Of a DNA stretch of 7,306 bases, positions 6,552 to 7,306 are shown in pieces (position 1 is the stretch's first letter; every line of letters starts with the position of its first letter). The stretch is taken from assembly GCA_031290325.1 (NCBI GenBank), contig JAITNU010000165.1:1-7306 (forward strand). The letters are read 5' to 3'. The notes beneath the pieces are model-generated. The model saw only the letters and a program-made list of their open reading frames with translations, was not told where the DNA came from and did not search any database. A program made the translations under genes and the position numbers. The stretch comes from Treponema sp. (GTDB lineage Bacteria > Spirochaetota > Spirochaetia > Treponematales > Breznakiellaceae).

Positions 6552-6794
6552 TTACTCATAATGGTACTTGCATGATACTATTATTATAGTGTTGTTTTCG
6601 ATTTTATATACCAGCCGATGTTCTTCCGTTATGCGCCTTGACCAGTAACCTGAAAGGTTGTGCTTTAGCGGTTCGGGTTTTCCAAGTCCTTTAAAAGGAG
6701 TCTGCTCAATATCCTTTATCAAAGACCTGATTTTTTTAAAGACATTTTTATCTGTATCTAACCAATCATTAAAAGCCGCAAAGGCATTGTCCAT
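6552..6794 (-). CDS. yoeB: YoeB/Txe-family mRNA interferase toxin, start altered
   Basis: This toxin belongs to the ribosome-dependent mRNA interferase family (RelE superfamily). The 80 residues match YoeB strongly across GLGKPEPLKHNLSGYWSRRI and TEEHRLVYKI. The E. coli YoeB catalytic residues Glu46, Arg65, His83 and Tyr84 correspond to Glu41, Arg60, His78 and Tyr79 here, all present; a single Glu80 follows. Measured from the ATG at 6794 the protein lacks about five N-terminal residues of E. coli YoeB. The frame upstream, VRHITITF, reads like the missing N terminus but begins at GTT, not a start codon. The ATG at 6794 has no close ribosome binding site and lies 37 bases inside the present antitoxin frame. 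It may therefore be poorly translated, slightly shortened, or silent. The catalytic core looks intact. Confidence 0.9.
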   Translation of the reverse strand: MDNAFAAFNDWLDTDKNVFKKIRSLIKDIEQTPFKGLGKPEPLKHNLSGYWSRRITEEHRLVYKIENNTIIIVSCKYHYE

Positions 6795-7045
6795 AAAGGT
6801 AATGGTGATGTGCCTAACTTCTCTAATTCCTCAAAAGTCATGATATGTCCTGGGACTCCGTTTCGTACATCTTCAACAGCTTTAAGAAGGTGTTTCCGGT
6901 TTGCTTCGGACTTTAAGAGATAGGCGGTTTCATCTTCTACTTCCTGAACGATGATCTCTATTTCTTTATCTTGATAGGTGTTTTTTAGCCCTTTGAGAAA
7001 ATTATCCGTTATTTCATCGGCCCAGAGCCGATATGTCGATTGCAT
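6758..7045 (-). CDS. Antitoxin of the YoeB/Txe module, with read-through tail
   Basis: This is the predicted partner of the YoeB-like toxin: a DNA-binding antitoxin that should neutralise the toxin and repress the operon. It is 95 residues, starting at ATG 7045 with AGGAGA (7051-7056) well placed upstream. The part ETAYLLKSEANRKHLLKAVE (39-58) resembles the C-terminal half of YefM/Axe antitoxins; the N-terminal region (MQSTYRLWADEITDNF) does not match the usual Phd/YefM start closely. The natural end is probably at MTFEELEKL (residue 77). The remaining 18 residues, GTSPLPLWTMPLRLLMIG, come from reading into the toxin gene out of frame, ending at TAG 6758-6760. Loss of the usual stop codon would explain the tail. 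Whether the extended protein still neutralises toxin cannot be judged from sequence. Confidence 0.85.
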   Translation of the reverse strand: MQSTYRLWADEITDNFLKGLKNTYQDKEIEIIVQEVEDETAYLLKSEANRKHLLKAVEDVRNGVPGHIMTFEELEKLGTSPLPLWTMPLRLLMIG

Positions 7046-7061
7046 AGACTTCTCCTGTCTT

Positions 7062-7073
7062 ATGATATATCAT
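7062..7073. promoter_or_regulatory. Palindromic operator candidate of the toxin-antitoxin module
   Basis: ATGATATATCAT is a perfect 12-bp palindrome lying just downstream of the predicted transcript start and before the antitoxin ribosome binding site. The half-site ATATATCA (7065-7072) recurs at 7083-7090, overlapping the -10 region, 18 bases away. Type II antitoxins of this kind usually repress their own operon by binding such palindromes over the promoter. Confidence 0.6.
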
Positions 7074-7081
7074 TTTATCTA

Positions 7082-7111
7082 AATATATCAGAAATTGGGG
7101 GAATACGGCAA
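7082..7111 (-). promoter_or_regulatory. Promoter of the toxin-antitoxin module
   Basis: On the minus strand TTGCCG (7106-7111) and TATATT (7082-7087) are separated by 18 bases, and the -10 carries a TGA immediately before it (extended -10). Matches to consensus are 4/6 and 5/6. Transcription would begin near 7075, about 30 bases before the antitoxin ATG, next to the palindrome at 7062-7073. Confidence 0.6.
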
Positions 7112-7153
7112 GAGCATCAGTTGTTCACGCTGATATTTCTTTTTCATACTCAT
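7088..7153 (-). CDS. Short 21-codon ORF, possibly a truncated gene start
   Basis: ATG at 7153, with AGGGGA just upstream, opens a frame encoding MSMKKKYQREQ and ending in LLPYSPNF at TGA (7088-7090). It begins 26 bases after the ABC ATPase stop on the same strand, as a next operon gene would, and its lysine-rich start looks like a genuine N terminus. Its stop falls within the extended -10 of the toxin-antitoxin promoter, so it may be the remnant of a gene cut by arrival of that module. It could equally be chance. No family recognised. Confidence 0.25.
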   Translation of the reverse strand: MSMKKKYQREQLMLLPYSPNF

Positions 7154-7179
7154 TCCCCTGCGGGTATAGATGTCCGAGA

Positions 7180-7306
7180 TCAGCCTTCGCCCTTGACTTT
7201 CAACACCGGAACACAGCTCAAAATTCCCTGTTCATCCCGGCGTATCAACACCGGTACCCCGTAGAGGGTGGCGACCAGGTCCGCGGTGAGGACCTCCGCA
7301 GGGGGA
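7180..7306 (-). CDS. C-terminal end of an ABC transporter ATPase, iron/cobalamin uptake type
   Basis: The frame is open to the window edge and ends at TGA (7180-7182), giving the last 41 residues of a protein. The text PAEVLTADLVATLYGVPVLI followed by RRDEQG and VPVL matches the typical C terminus of FecE/BtuD/FhuC-type ATPases, in which G-x-P-x-EVLT-x-x-x-x-x-x-YGV-x-V precedes a short tail. These subunits hydrolyse ATP to drive uptake of iron-siderophores, haem or cobalamin through an inner-membrane permease. The Walker and signature motifs lie outside the window, so substrate and activity cannot be judged. GC is higher than in the adjacent toxin-antitoxin segment, which fits this being native backbone sequence. 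Confidence 0.75.
   Translation of the reverse strand, partial: PPAEVLTADLVATLYGVPVLIRRDEQGILSCVPVLKVKGEG

Noticed and set aside
6516..6575. Continuation of the second protease frame (YMVKRYFY and on) to TGA 6573-6575
   Set aside because: The sequence after LGLEIK does not resemble the rest of an aspartic protease and overlaps the toxin 3' end, so I end the pseudogene at 6515.
1..7306. tRNA, rRNA, CRISPR array, transposase or integrase
   Set aside because: No cloverleaf-like segment, regularly spaced repeats or recombinase motifs were seen on reading both strands.

Overview
The window most resembles a spirochaete chromosome, probably Treponema or a close relative. I base this on the style of the envelope proteins: lipoproteins with TPR repeats, a LysM lytic transglycosylase, and a secreted protein of a type I associate with treponemes. 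No 16S or other marker gene is present, so this is inference from recall, not proof.

Layout. Bases 1-225 are the 3' end of an unrecognised AT-rich plus-strand gene, followed by a rho-independent terminator (255-285). Bases 286-454 hold no convincing gene. A minus-strand operon runs from about 3947 down to 455. It encodes a TPR-type lipoprotein (2866-3930), an MltD-like lytic transglycosylase with SLT and two LysM domains (1364-2866), and a secreted 297-residue protein of unknown function (455-1348). The genes are packed tightly, with a 1-nt stop/start overlap and a 15-nt gap. The lipoprotein GTG start appears coupled to a six-residue leader ORF that carries the only good ribosome binding site. 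Diverging from the same intergenic region is a plus-strand pair: a six-helix membrane protein with an internally repeated WPLI-type module (4022-4555), and a 572-residue TPR lipoprotein (4539-6257) that overlaps it by 17 nt.

The five genes form a coherent envelope cluster: every product has a signal peptide, lipobox or membrane helices, and one has peptidoglycan-cleaving and peptidoglycan-binding domains. A cell-wall remodelling or envelope-assembly role is the natural reading, but only the transglycosylase activity is directly supported by motifs.

From about 6327 the window becomes a low-GC accessory patch. It contains a broken small retropepsin-like (clan AA) aspartic protease gene (6327-6515), then a minus-strand type II toxin-antitoxin module. 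The toxin is YoeB/Txe-like with all catalytic residues present (6552-6794), and its antitoxin is at 6758-7045, with a plausible promoter and palindromic operator. The antitoxin/toxin junction looks altered: both the expected antitoxin stop and the expected toxin start are missing, consistent with loss of three bases from an overlapping stop/start. Upstream lie a 21-codon ORF of doubtful status and the C-terminal end of an ABC transporter ATPase of the iron-siderophore/cobalamin type (7180-7306).

I do not see a clear new defence or mobile system. The most unusual signals are the altered toxin-antitoxin junction, the coupled mini-ORF, and the divergent envelope cluster itself.
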